This document shows positions 11,195 through 21,984 of a stretch of 64,000 nucleotides of DNA, piece by piece. The position numbers and the translations under genes were made by a program. Under the pieces are notes generated by a model. That model was given only the letters and a program-made list of their open reading frames with translations. It was not told the DNA's origin and did no database searches. Source of the DNA: Tricholoma matsutake (taxonomy: Eukaryota > Basidiomycota > Agaricomycetes > Agaricales > Tricholomataceae); NCBI GenBank assembly GCA_026075535.2, contig AP026539.1, forward strand, positions 12,710,001 to 12,774,000, in the 5' to 3' direction. Within the stretch, counting starts at the first letter, position 1. Each line of letters begins with the position of its first letter.

Positions 11195-11644
11195 TATTGG
11201 GATTATGGTGTGAAGGAGAAGTTCAAAGGGATTATATGATGGGAGTTCAGGACAAGGTAGAACATCTCATATTCTCCTATACTACAATGTACATATGTTG
11301 TGATCTATAAATACATCATGTTCTATTTTCATATGTGATGCACTAGTGTTGTGCTTGTGATGTGCTAATGTACTGCACTAGGATTGACTATCACAACACC
11401 ATTTGTGGGTGTTATATGACTGTTAAGTGCCTGGCCACCTAGTGGCAGGCACAGGGCAGACAGTTTAGACTTGGACGTTGACTGTTGCTGTTTCTTCTTT
11501 GTGGTGAGTGCATCGGGTGACTTTCTGTAGTCCTCTGTGATGCAGGCTGTGAAGCAATAGGAGTATACAAGACATCTATGTCTCTCTTTGACTCTCACCA
11601 CACTCAATAATAACCCTTTCTTGAACAATTATAGTCCCAATAGG
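11195..11644 (+). repeat. LTR-like segment between two head-to-head copia elements
   Basis: 450 bp bounded by TATTGGGA and TCCCAATA, the short inverted termini expected of an LTR. It has TATAAATA at about 11304 in plus orientation. Both outer flanks are inverted copies of GGTTATGGGCCCTGGCC, so with the termini a perfect 25-bp inverted repeat (11178-11202 / 11635-11659) brackets it. The plus flank leads to copia-2 and the minus flank to copia-1; there is no direct target duplication. Confidence 0.7.
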
Positions 11645-11849
11645 TTATGGGCCCTGGCCCTATCTAGCTTAACAAGTTAATTATCTGGACCTACGATGTC
11701 ACAACACTCGGATGGTGAAGCTCCCGAACAACCAGTACTGTGCATACACTTTGCAGCCCCTATACAAAGTGCTAGAGCATATCCTTCAGGTTCAAGGGTG
11801 AAAGAGTCAGGAAATACAGTTGATGCAACATCACCAAATATATTACTGG

Positions 11850-12960
11850 AGATGTAGAATGACCTAATAATCCTGTTGGTGCATGTAACTGGGACAAGAA
11901 TGACACTTGGGCCCAACAGGTTATAATTCAGAACATAACCTCCACTCAGATGAACCATGTTGGCTCAAAGAATACTGCAAATGAAATGTACCATGCACTT
12001 TTGGCAACTCACAGAAATATGGCACATCAAATGGTTACATTCATATTAATTCAATTATATGAGACCAAGGTATATGATGGAGGAGATCTCTTGAAACACC
12101 TTGATATGATGAAGTCCCTCCATGACCATATTAACTGATTCCCAAACCTGGAATTCCATGTTTCAGATATGTGATTCAAGTCCACTGTTTCAGCATCCTT
12201 ACCCCCCAGTTGGCAGACCTTCATGGAACCCTATAGTGGGAATGCCAATGATGCCAATGATCCAAATCTGAAATGCCATATGTCCTCTGATCAGTCTATA
12301 GGTATAATATGGGAGGAATACAAGATACAGGCCAATCGAAGTAATAATGGGAATAATGGAAACAGTAGCACAAACCTGGTTAATACCCAGACAGCTACTA
12401 GTAAATCCCTGGAAGCTGATATTATGGATCACAAAGAAAGCACAAAACCATATTGCGAACACTGCAAGAAACCTGGACACTGAACAAGTAAATGCCACAA
12501 ATTCCCAGGAAATAAATGTTATAATTGTAGAAAATATGGACACCATGCAAAAGATTGCCGAAAGAAGAAGAGGGACAAGAATAAAGACAAGGGGAAGAAA
12601 GGTGAGGAAACCAGCAGAAGAAATGATCAGTCAAATGTCAGGGAGGAGCATATTGTGCTCCCAGTTGATGAAGAACTTCATAATTTTGATACATTTGATG
12701 CATGTAATGCTGATGGCAATGACAAGTGCTTGATCCATTATGATTGGTTAGTGGATTCAGCAATAACCTCGAATGTAACACATCAGCAAGACACCTTTAC
12801 TGATTACACACCTTTGGGAAATATTTCCATAACAGGTGTAGGAGGTAAAGTAACGAAAATTGCAGGCCATGGAACTGTTGAATTAGTTTCAACATGTAAA
12901 GGTCAAAGTTACATTCCACATTTGGAAAATTTTCTACATGTGCCCAGAATGTGAAATAAT
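11850..12960 (+). pseudogene. copia-2 gag and protease region
   Basis: Carries NNPVGACNWDKNDTWAQQ, QMNHVGSKNTANEMYHAL, YETKVYDGGDLLKHLDMM, then CEHCKKPGH followed by TGA where copia-1 has Trp, and a zinc knuckle CYNCRKYGHHAKDC near 12518-12560. NFDTFDACNADGND and YDWLVDSA (the protease D-S-A/G motif, near 12757) follow, with VELVSTCKGQSYIPHL. The first part of gag relative to copia-1 (11660-11850) is not recognisable. Confidence 0.8.
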
Positions 12961-13689
12961 TTGATTTTGTTGGGGCAATGGGATGATGCCAGAGGAAAAT
13001 ATACAGGTGGAGAGGGACAAATCATTCTTATTACAAGAGATTGAAATCCAATAGCTCACTGCACCAAAGTTGATAATCATTTATACAAGATGAAGATGGT
13101 TATTCAGCAAACACATCATACCTCTCCAAATGTTGATGGGTCATGTGTTGATCAAACATTTGTTGGGAATGATGCACCTCCAAATTGGGAATCTTGGCAC
13201 TGACATTTTGGACATATCAGGTATACCAGACTTCAAAAATTATTGGACAGCAAATTAATGGATGGACTCAATGTTGATATCCAGTCACCAAAGCCAGATT
13301 GCATAGCATGTACTGAGGCAAAGCAACACATTGAACCCTTTCCTAAAACTTCCAAACAAAACACTGAACCCAGAGAATTGATGCATATTGACTTGCAGGG
13401 AAAATATGTGATAAAATCTATTAATGGACATCAATATTACCTGCTATTTGTGGACGATGTGAAGAGATATATTACTGTGGAATGTCTGAAGAAAAAATCA
13501 GGAGCAGCCCAAGGTGTATTCAATTATTTGGCTCACCTGATAGCTCAAAACCAAAAACTGAAGGGGATACAAATTGATTGTGGAAAAGAATTTGTAAATG
13601 AGAAACTGGGGAATTGGTGCAAAGAATGTGGTATAGAAATTTGTTTAACCATGCCATACTCACCTTCACAGAATGGCATTGTGGAATGA
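12961..13689 (+). pseudogene. copia-2 gag-pre-integrase and integrase (partial)
   Basis: After stops at 12950, 13042 and 13201 an open stretch holds FGHIRYTRLQKLL, CIACTEAKQHIEPFPK, the first core Asp in LMHIDLQGKYVIKSING, the second in GIQIDCGKEFVNEK, and the Glu in YSPSQNGIVE. The coding sequence ends abruptly with TGA at 13687; downstream sequence does not encode the rest of integrase, so the element was truncated before or by the adjacent insertion. Confidence 0.85.
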
Positions 13690-13739
13690 TGCCTGTGATG
13701 CATTATACTTTGCAGTCCCGCCATAGATACTAGGGCTGC

Positions 13740-14745
13740 ACACTGCATGGTACACTGATGGTTACGGTACCTGTACCATCAGGACCTTGAGCCTTGCTTT
13801 GACAGTACAGTGTACAGTACAGATTTATGCTGTATTGGCCATCAAAAGATGGCTGTCATGGCCATGGATACAGCCCTTTCTACTTATGAGTACTGAGTCC
13901 CAAAAATAGAAATCATGATGCTGAAAATTGGTTGGGTTGTTGACCAAACATCAGCAAACTCTGAGAATCCTGGTAGAGACTGTAGAGACTGTAGACTTGC
14001 TGCAGATACCATAGATGTCATAGTTATGGAGTAGTTGTTTCATAGTAATTCAGTAGCAAACCTTTAGATATGGTATATATTGTAGATTCAGTAGATATTG
14101 TAGACAATTTGTAGAACTCCAGGAGGGTACTGCAAGCAAAACTTCAGCCAAACTCAAGTTCTCTGAAGTCCCAATGAATTTGGACTAAAATTCTGAATGC
14201 ATATGGTGTATATCAAATTACAAACTAGTCATACAAGATAAAGCTGCCTTACCCATATAGGAGAGGCAGAAGGTAGGTAATGAAAAATGACCACTTTGCT
14301 GGAGAGTGGAGTGGCAGGTGTAGGCACAGGACAGCCATCGACTGGTGGTGACATGGCCATTAGCACCCAATCTACCTTGTGAGCAAGTGCTCACAGCAGT
14401 AGGTGTTAGGTGCTGGGCTTTTGTCCCCCCCCTCCTCCTCCCTTGCTCTGTCCCCTGTCATGATGGCTGATACATACCCATGAACCACACTATGAGCAGA
14501 TGCTCATAGGCATGGGGCTTGCCTCTCCCAGCATCATTCCCATGCCCCACTTTCTCCTTCACCTCACAGGGGTAGTTTCATCCCTCTCATTTGTCCTCCA
14601 TTGTCCCATGCACCCACAGTATCATATGTATGCACCCTGTGAGCAGTTGCTCAAAGCAGTGGCATTAACAGTGTTGGCAGTTGCTCATGGCCTGCAATGG
14701 GCTTGCAGCAGTGGCATGGGCAGTTATAAGGTGGTGAAGTGTTGT
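13740..14745. other. non-coding subterminal region
   Basis: No credible gene. Holds short direct repeats of GTAGAGACT/GTAGACTTG type near 13975-14110, pyrimidine-rich sequence, and several TGAGCANNTGCTCA palindromes: GTGAGCAAGTGCTCAC at 14379-14394, TATGAGCAGATGCTCATA at 14491-14508 and a diverged copy near 14640. Confidence 0.6.
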
Positions 14746-14749
14746 TAGC

Positions 14750-14841
14750 CTAATAACACTGTTGGTTAGTTTTTAAAACAAAGAATGTAGAGAAGAAAAA
14801 AACTTACCTGTGGCCCAAATGATGATAAATATCATTTGGGC
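14750..14841 (-). repeat. hairpin-intron module A
   Basis: On the minus strand a hairpin (arms 14831-14841 and 14813-14823, 11 bp perfect, GCCCAAATGAT) is followed by CCACAG and a 58-base intron-like segment (14807 down to 14750) with donor GTAAGT, branch-like ACTAAC and acceptor TTAG. Same architecture recurs about ten times in the window. Confidence 0.65.
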
Positions 14842-15117
14842 TGCATTGTGTGTGACACAGTTCATGTTCAGCCCTACTGGTGGCAATCCCAGGTATTGGG
14901 GTCATTACCACTGTCATTGTCATTGCTGCTCATGGGGTGGTGAGGTGAGGAGGGACACATTGTTGTACTTAGTTGGTGTTGATGCCACATCATAAATTAA
15001 ATAATCATGTGACAGTATTTCAATTGGAGAATAAAATACATATAAAGTCATGAGACTTTACAAATTCTTGTTTTTCAACCTTTCCCATTCCCCACAACCC
15101 ACCTGGCCTCATTCTTA

Positions 15118-15883
15118 TTGATATACTTGCCAATTTGTGAAGCATCTGATCTTGAGGGAAGTCGCAAGGCTACTGGCTTTTTGGGACATAGCGCCACAAT
15201 TTTCTGTTCTTTCTGCCTCTGTACTAGTGATCAGCTAGAGGATCTCAATATTCAATCTTGGGAACTCCATAATGGTGCACAAGTGCAAGCACAGGCAGAG
15301 GCATGGTTACATCAGACAACCAAAGCTGGTCAAAATGCTCTGAAAAAGACAACAGGTGTGCAGTGGACCCCACTGCATAATCTTCCATATTGGGACCCAG
15401 TCAAACATGTTGTACTAGGTTTTATGCATAACTGGCTTGAGGGTATTCTACAGCATCATCTTTGTGCACTCTAGGGAATTGGACAGGATGAGGATGAAAT
15501 CCAAAAAACTAAAGAGGTGGAACAGGATGAGCATTTGAGTGAAGCAGATGTATCAGATTCTGCTGAAGAGTTGGATGACCTTCTTCAAGAAACAGCTGAA
15601 CATAATATTGAGGCTGCAATGGCAATGCAACATACACCACCACCTATGTCTCCCTCACCATCTTTTTCTGAATTATCTGAGTCATCCTCATCCTCATCAA
15701 CACCTACAGCCACACAGAGCCACACAAATCCCTATGCATATGACTTCAATGATGATGATGATGATAACTATATTCCTTGTAAACCATAGTATAGAGTGTA
15801 TAGTAGTTGACCTTAAAGGTTTTATGGTGATGACAATCCTCTACATCTCAAAAAACACAACTACAAGATGTTGTGCAAGTTAG
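15118..15883 (+). pseudogene. Plavaka-type (tnp2-like) transposase, central part
   Basis: Contains IYLPICEASDLEGSRKATGF, the zinc-like FCSFCLC motif, GVQWTPLHNLPYWDP and VVLGFMHNWLEGILQHHL. These match in order the core of fungal Plavaka transposases, where the D/GxMHN...LG segment carries part of the DDE active site. One TAG at 15472 replaces the Trp of ALWGIG; the same frame then runs through an acidic, Ser-rich linker to 15789. The usual lysine/HGKLK region is lost or unreadable after that. The C-terminal part appears at 23700-25971. Confidence 0.75.
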
Positions 15884-15979
15884 ATTTTGCAGTAACATAT
15901 CATTTTAGCCATAGCACATGCAATTCTGGACCGTTTCTCTTGAAAATATGGTCAAAAGATGCGTATTTATGAGGAGTGC

Positions 15980-16146
15980 ACCGTAGCGGTTGGAACCAAC
16001 TCGAACCGATTTTTTATTGGTTCTGTTTGGAGCGGTTCTTCCATCCTGGGAGGCGCAAACTGCAACTGATGGTCCAGTTTTTTGCGGTTCAGTCCAGTTC
16101 AGTTGCAGTCTTTGTCTGGTTTGATGAACCAGACCTTTAAATACTA
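15980..16146 (-). mobile_element. fragment of hAT-type element related to 16511-17905
   Basis: Right end reads CCAGACCTTTAAATACTA, i.e. an inverse TAGTATTTAAAGGTCTGG close to the TAGTGTTTAAAGGTCCGG terminus at 16511, and the inside has the same ACCGAACC / GGTTGCAA repeats. It abuts the gypsy-2 integrase at 16147. The left end was not found, so it may be truncated; its start is approximate. Confidence 0.5.
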
Positions 16147-16502
16147 CATCAAACCCATTTGACTCTGGCAACTCCACCACAAAGTTGACACTGACAACAT
16201 CCCAATGACTCTCTGGAACAGGAAGAGGGTGTAGCTCACCAATGGGTTTGGGATGAGGAATCTTGGTGCATAAGCAAAGGTCACAAGTATGACAATACTG
16301 ACCAATGAGTCATGACATTTGTGGCCACCAATAATTCTGTGAGGTGAGCTCCAAGGTCTTCCAGCATCCAGGATGACCAGCAGTCTGTGAGTCATGGTGT
16401 TGGGATATGATGCACCGGCAAAGGTCTTGGTCTCTGGGGATGTAGATGTGATCCCTATAATATAACAAGTCCTCCCTTTCAGCCCAATCTGCCACATGCA
16501 AG
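16147..16502 (-). pseudogene. gypsy-2 integrase, N-terminal part
   Basis: Reads EREDLLYYRDHIYIPRDQDL, the H...H pair (SQHHDSQTAGHPG), NYWWPQMS and, in a shifted frame, C..C (YCHTCDLCL region), then VVSVNFVVELPESNGFD, the first catalytic Asp segment having become VNF rather than VDF. Ends at the hAT fragment. It supplies the zinc-binding H2C2 domain that binds cDNA ends. Confidence 0.75.
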
Positions 16503-16510
16503 GAAAGGGT

Positions 16511-17905
16511 TAGTGTTTAAAGGTCCGGTCCATAAGACCAGGAAAAGACCAAAGACCAAACCGAACCAACACACGGTCTGGTCCATTTTTCGGTTGCGGT
16601 TGCTTACTTTCGAGCTCAGTCTGGTTGCCAGTTGCCTTGTTTTGAAAATATTTAAAAACCGTTACAAAACCGGTTGCAATTGGTTGCAACTGGTTTTCTC
16701 ACAGTATATACAATGTACTATGTACCTGCTTAGAAGTAAGAAATTATAACTAACATAAGTACTAATCATAACTATTTATCATACGGTTACACTACATTAC
16801 ACTACAATTACATGCAGTGGGACAAGTCGGGGTAGTTATTTGGCAGGTACTTATATAACCTGTGGCTGTGCACAGACCATGTGGTCATGTGCTCCAGAAA
16901 AAAAGAAAAGTGGCACCATTGCCAGATGACTCCCACGACAACAGACAACTCCCACAACTCCCATCCCATCCATCCACCACCACCATCAACACATGCACAC
17001 CACCTGCCCCAAAACCACTGCCAACAAATGAATGCAAAGCAGATGGCCCAAACGACGACCACCATCATTTGGGCTGTCGGGTATGATTTTTTTGTTTAAT
17101 CTTATTTTGATTACTAATAATTCTTTTTGTAGTGTCTCTTTTGCAAATGACGTCGCCTAGACATGATGCAACGCACCTGGGCCCTCACCATACCCATGCC
17201 CTATGTCACCTCTGTGAGCCTCTGCTCGCAGGGTGGCAACGGGTCCCGTTTCTGGACGATGACAACGACACAACAACGTGGCACCAACATGCCGCTACAC
17301 TGCCACATCACAGCACCACCATGCCACCTTGCTGACGACCATGGGGGGACAACAAACAAGAACACAAACAGGGAGGATGACAGGGAGAAGACAACAACGA
17401 CAGCAAAAATGGGAGGTTGGCGACAGGGAGGAGACGATGAACGCCAGCACGGGGATGACAACACAGGGATGATGGACGACAACACGAGGATGACAAATGA
17501 CAGTGCAGGGACAACGAACGATGGGGCTGACCATAACAAATACCTGGGACAACATACAACACCCCACTCTCACTGCAAATGCAAGTCTGTGGGTTCTTTT
17601 TTCTTTTTCTTTTCTTTCTTTTGTTGTGACAGACGCACCTTACAGGTGTTGTTTGCTCGTTTTTTTTCTTTCTTTCTATTAGCAACACCCCACCGCTGTG
17701 AGCACCTGCTCGCAGGGTGTGTTGTAATTAGTTGTATTTAATATATAGTAAAATTAAAATATGTATTGAAAATTGCTGGAAAAACTGGTGGCAACCAGTT
17801 TTTCGAGGGCAACCGAACTGACTAGGACCGGTCCTAGTTGGTTGCAGTTGCCGGTTGCCCATCTTGGGGTTGAAAAACCGGACCAAACCAGACCTTAAAA
17901 CATTA
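16511..17905. mobile_element. 1395-bp non-autonomous hAT-type element
   Basis: Ends TAGTGTTTAAAGGTC and, in inverse at the right, TAATGTTTTAAGGTC; flanked by perfect 8-bp duplications GAAAGGGT (16503-16510 and 17906-17913). Subterminal regions are rich in CCGGTT/ACCGAACC repeats. No transposase is encoded. It carries hairpin-intron module B and lies in the RNase H-integrase linker of gypsy-2, which it therefore post-dates. Confidence 0.85.
17045..17132 (+). repeat. hairpin-intron module B
   Basis: Hairpin 17045-17074 (GGCCCAAACGA...TCATTTGGGC, one C/A mismatch) followed by TGTCGG and a 52-base intron-like segment 17081-17132 with donor GTATGA, branch TTACTAAT and acceptor TGTAG. GAGC...GCTCGCAGGGTG palindromic motifs follow at about 17213 and 17697. 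Confidence 0.65.
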
Positions 17906-17929
17906 GAAAGGGTGGATCCCTTCCTCAGT

Positions 17930-18600
17930 TCTTTAACAGCTCAGGCAACAACATCCTCATGTAAACCACTACAGTTTGTCCAATGAATGTCATGTAGGAT
18001 GTCCTGCTCCTCATCCTGGGGTGCAATGCCTTCCAGTGCCCAAATGGTGAACAGGTCTGGCTGCAACAACACAATGTTTTGATTGTCATCACTGCCATCC
18101 CCATGGTCTGCACATCAGGAGAAGGCATCAGTCTTCCCCATTCTGCAACCCAGATGGTGGTGCAAGGAGAAGTTGAATCTGGATAGATACAGGGACCAAC
18201 GAGCTTGACAACAGTTCAATTTCTTGGCCATCATAAAGTACTTGACATTCTTGTGATCCATCCAAATTTCCACCTTGTGTTGGGCACCCTTGAGGAAGTG
18301 TTGCCACTCCTCAAGCGCACACATTATTGCCAACATCTCCTTGTCATGGATCTCATAGTTTCACTCCACAGCACTAAGGCTTTTGGAGTAGAATGCAACA
18401 GGATGCCACTTCCGGTCCTCCAGAGACTGCTGAGACAACAGGGCGCCCATTGCAAAGTCAGAACTGTTGGCTTCTACACAAAAAGGATGCAGATCATCAG
18501 CAAAGGTAAGAATGGGAGCGGAAGTGACCATCTCCTTAAGCTTTTTGAATGCCTCCTGTTGTGCATTACCCCACCTCCATGCCTTCTTTCCTGTCAAGTC
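17930..18600 (-). pseudogene. gypsy-2 RNase H
   Basis: Two open stretches in frame-related blocks: TSAPILTFADD, CVEANSSDFAMGALLSQ (first Asp), WHPVAFYSKSLS, then HDKEMLAIMCALEEWQHFL and IWMDHKN, RWSLYLSRFNF and GKTDAFS. Corresponds to the gypsy RNase H that removes template RNA. A stop near 18361 separates the two halves; the end lies just right of the 17905 hAT boundary. Confidence 0.8.
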
Positions 18601-19263
18601 AAACAGTGGTCATGCATGATGTGAGAAATCCTTGATAAAACACCGATAGAAATTGATGAAGCCCAGGAAAGACATCACCTCTTTCTTGTTTGTGGGCATC
18701 GGCCAAGCCATGACCCCATTCACCTTGATAGGATCCATCTCCACCTGACCCTCCAAGATAATCAGGCTGAGGTACTCAATCTTGGTCTTCTCAAACTTGC
18801 ACTTGTGGTGATGAAGGTAGAGTTTGTACTGTCAAAGTCATTCTAAGATGAGGCACATGATGCAACAGTGCTCTTCAACCATGCAAGTGAAGATGAGGAT
18901 GTTGTTGAGATAGATACAAACAACACCTTCGAGGATGAGGTTGTGGAAGATGTCATTCATCATGGTCTGAAAGGTGGCAGGACTATTAGTAAGGCCAAAG
19001 AACATGACAAGCAGTTCAAAAAGACCATGGTTGGTATGAAAGGCTGTCTTCCACTCATCTCCCTCCTTTATCCTCACATTATTGTTACCCCAATGGATGT
19101 CAATCTTGGTGAAGTATTGGGCTCCACAGAGCTGGTTCACAAGTTCAGAGATGGGAGGTAATGGGTAGCAATTTTTGACCATGATGTCATTGAGCCTTCT
19201 GTAGTCTTGAACTGGTTGAAGTGAGCCATCCTTCTTCTTGACAGAGAAAAAAGGAGAGGTCAT
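18601..19263 (-). pseudogene. gypsy-2 reverse transcriptase
   Basis: Begins [71 protein letters not shown], then [13 protein letters not shown] near 18890, where both Asp of the YLDD box have become Asn. The thumb/connection segment (about 18600-18835) is present but broken. Encodes the cDNA polymerase of the element; clearly inactive. Confidence 0.85.
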
Positions 19264-19403
19264 GGGTGACTTCGATGGTTGAATATGTCCAGAGGCCAGG
19301 TGCTCATTGATGAACTGGTCAACCTGTCACTGTTCTTCAGGTGAGAGAGGATAGACCTTGCAGGATGAAGGGTTGCACCAGGGGTGAGTGTGATTGTGTT
19401 ATC

Positions 19404-20342
19404 TCATGGCTTGTGTGCAGGGAGAGAGTCGAACAATTCCTTGGAGAACACATCCCTGAACTCATGGAGATGAGGAAGCAAGGAATCAGTAGAGGATTTA
19501 GCAGAATTGCTTTTGTGGAAGGCCTTGGCAAGGTGTTGGGATATGCTCAATGCAGCACACACCTTGTGCAATGGACAAATTGCAGGGTAGAAGATCCAAT
19601 CACCTTCATCCACTTCCTGTGGCTCCTCATCATCATCATCCGAGTCTGGCATCAGATCAGGAACCCCTTCTAACCTGAGGCCTTTTGTCCACAATGTTCT
19701 TGTCTGGCTTCCATGAAACAAGTGTGACAGTGGGATGGACACCAGCTCATCGTAACCTCCCCAGTATACCAGTTGACCTCTGGGTTATGGTCTCATAGCC
19801 ACAGATAGCCCAAAATCACCTTCTGCTTTCCCAATTGAGTGACAGAAAAAAGGGCATGCTCACTATGATCTTTGTAACAGAGGACGAGGTCTACAACCTC
19901 TCAAATGGCACCAGCTTTGTTTGGGGACCCATCCACATTATAAACAGGTATCGAACATGAGAGTGAGCGAGTGTTCAGGTGATGTTGTTGTGCAAGATGG
20001 GCATCAATAAAGAGACCAGTTGCACCAGAGTCCAGGAGCACAGAGACACCAAGTATCTGTCCAGTGTCAGTAGTCTGTAGTCTGATTGCTAGGTTCAAGG
20101 AATGTGTAGAGGGAGTGGATGCAACAATATATTTGCATGGTAGTTTGTGCTCCCATAATCTAATTTTTGGGTGTGGAGCAGAGGGAGAGATGAGAAGAGC
20201 AGGTATGTCTTCAGCCAACTTTGAAGAGTCAGAGAGGGGAACAGTCATAGAAATAGATTCTTTCTCTGGGGATTCAACAGAGAAAACTTCAAAGTGGTTA
20301 TGGACAGGCAGTGAGGGCATACGATTCACTCCCTGTGAATAG
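19404..20342 (-). pseudogene. gypsy-2 protease and PR-RT linker
   Basis: Protease active site LLDSGATGLFIDAHL around 20000 with the intact D-S-G triad, then CSIPVYNVDGSPNKAG; the linker further on carries LPHLHEFRDVFSKELFDSLP, the usual lead-in to gypsy RT. Frames change between 19901 and 19742. The aspartyl protease would process Gag-Pol. Confidence 0.8.
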
Positions 20343-21686
20343 AGAAATCCTGCTCCTCTCCAACTTCTGACTTGATCTCCTCTGCACCCTGATCCTTTGC
20401 TTCCTCGACATCTACAAGTGTCAACAGGTCTTGGAGGAGTTCATCTTGCCCCTCAAGGGTGAGCATGCGGATATCCTGATGATAGGGACACGGTCTGGCC
20501 CTGTGCCCAGTTTCCCCACAGTGGTAGCAGAGATCCAACCTATGTGCATGGCTGTGGGCTGCATCAACATCCATTGGTACTGGGACATTGATCACTGGCA
20601 TGGGAGTCTGACAGACAGGAATGGGGTTATGGTGGGGAAGGGTTCGATTGAAGGCATAGGGTGCATGAGTGGTAGTTGGAGCATGGAATGCAGCATTAAA
20701 CACCACATTCATGAGTCAGTTCTCATCCCAGAGTGAAACAGCTTCATACCAAGCATAGACATCATCGTCCGCTGGGTGCCCTTCCAACATCTGTGCAATC
20801 TGGTCCTGAATTTCTCAATTGAGGCCCCATCAGAACTTCACCACCACTGGTAGCCACTCCCAAATCCTGCCATGTCCACCAAATCCTTAAACTCATTGAT
20901 ATAATCGTCCACAGATCAATGTGGCTGATAGTAAGAGGATGACTCAAGCTGTGTCACTGCTTGGTGGTGCTTGTTGAGGGGACAAAAGTGGCATACAAAC
21001 TCTGCTTGAAAGTCACCCAAGTGGAGAAAAGTAGGGAACTGAGCTCTTTAGTTTGGTGCAGAATATGGTCCACATAGAGATAGGCATGTTCAGATTTCAT
21101 GTATGTGAGGGCCCAATAAATTTTTGCAGCCTCATCGATGAATTGATGCTACTGGAGACTGATGTACCACTCACAGGAGTTAAGGAATGCATGCCCCTGC
21201 GCACATGCACTACTAAATTCAGCAGGGGGAGACAGTTTGATCTGGGTGTGCTCCTTAGTGGGCATGTTTGGTGGCACATCATTGTTGGGTGCGCTTGGAG
21301 TTGCAATGGGGGGAATATTGGTTGTAGAGTTAGTCTGGAGGTTCCTGACAAAGTTTTTGATTGTAGATTTAAGTGAATCAATTTGTGCATGTATTCCAGT
21401 AACATTGCTTTCAAGTATGTCGAGGCGCTCTAATGCATCCATGTCGCTAGGGGGTGCATTTGGTGAAAATGGCAGCGCACTAAAGGCAGGACTGTTGGGA
21501 ATGGTGTGTAGGGAGTCTGTGGAGCTTTGGGAAGTGTTGTCCACTCTGTACCTGCCTATCTTGGGCAGCATGTTCACAATTTTGGGCCTTAGGAGAGTGT
21601 TTTCTACTATAAGGGCAACCTCAGCCTCTAGCAAAGGGAAATCCGAAGGGAAAAATCTAAGGATCCCTTTGCCAATGCCCAGTATA
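20326..21686 (-). pseudogene. gypsy-2 gag
   Basis: N-terminal part 21149-21686: SDFPLLEAEVALIVENTLL, a coiled-coil-like ERLDILESNVTGIHAQIDSL, then KLSPPAEFSSACAQGHAFLNSCEWY, the start of the capsid-like domain. Continues with frameshifts to a zinc knuckle CYHCGETGHRARPC near 20560-20620 and an acidic end. The homologous gag at 55596-56145 covers only the N-terminal third. Confidence 0.8.
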
Positions 21687-21984
21687 TGTGAAGACTGCAA
21701 AAATCAAATAATAATCTAAAAATAGGAAAGGCAGAGATAGGCAGATCAAGGCTGCTGAATGACATCATAACAAGGGGTAGATGTCAGAAGGGGTGCTCTG
21801 CCTCTAAATATAAAACTGTCAACATGCACAAACATGATAGAAAGGGAAATTAGCTAATAAAATAAGGAAAGATCATAGAAAATGAAGAATAGAAGGAAAT
21901 GAAGTGAGGGGAAATATAGGACGAACATAAAAAATAGAAGAAACACACAGGGCACCCCCCTGAGTTCCCCCTAGCCCCCTTACA
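21687..21984 (-). repeat. gypsy-2 5' LTR
   Basis: 298 bp; minus strand starts TGTAAGGGGGCTAGG and ends GCAGTCTTCACA, followed by TATACTGGGC as primer-site region. The same 298-bp LTR is at 55298-55595. Contains a TTTTATATTTAGAGG promoter-like element. Confidence 0.85.

Larger units (their letters stand above)
11645..13722 (+). mobile_element. Ty1/copia retrotransposon copia-2, truncated
   Basis: Same family as copia-1 but opposite strand and diverged. Contains gag, protease and integrase up to the SPSQNGIVE motif at 13687, then stops resembling copia; RT and RNase H are missing. Seven placed in-frame stops (near 12136, 12172, 12481, 12950, 13042, 13201, 13687) are all TGA. The large 13731-30024 insertion begins a few bases further on. 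Confidence 0.85.
16147..21984 (-). mobile_element. Ty3/gypsy retrotransposon gypsy-2, 3'-truncated
   Basis: Starts with a 298-bp LTR at 21984 and runs left through gag, protease, RT, RNase H and the beginning of integrase, where it ends at 16147 within the integrase core against a hAT-type fragment. A 1.4-kb hAT-type element interrupts it at 16511-17905. A second copy of the family, with an LTR of identical length, is at 55298-56145 on the plus strand. No chromodomain or 3' LTR is present. Confidence 0.85.

Noticed and set aside
11195..11644. Solo LTR from an ordinary insertion
   Set aside because: Flanking five bases are inverted (TAACC / GGTTA), not a direct duplication.
17160..17740. Open frames around 17163-17741 in the 1.4-kb hAT-type element
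   Set aside because: Several equally long frames on both strands from GACAAC-rich low-complexity DNA; includes the intron-like module, so not a transposase.
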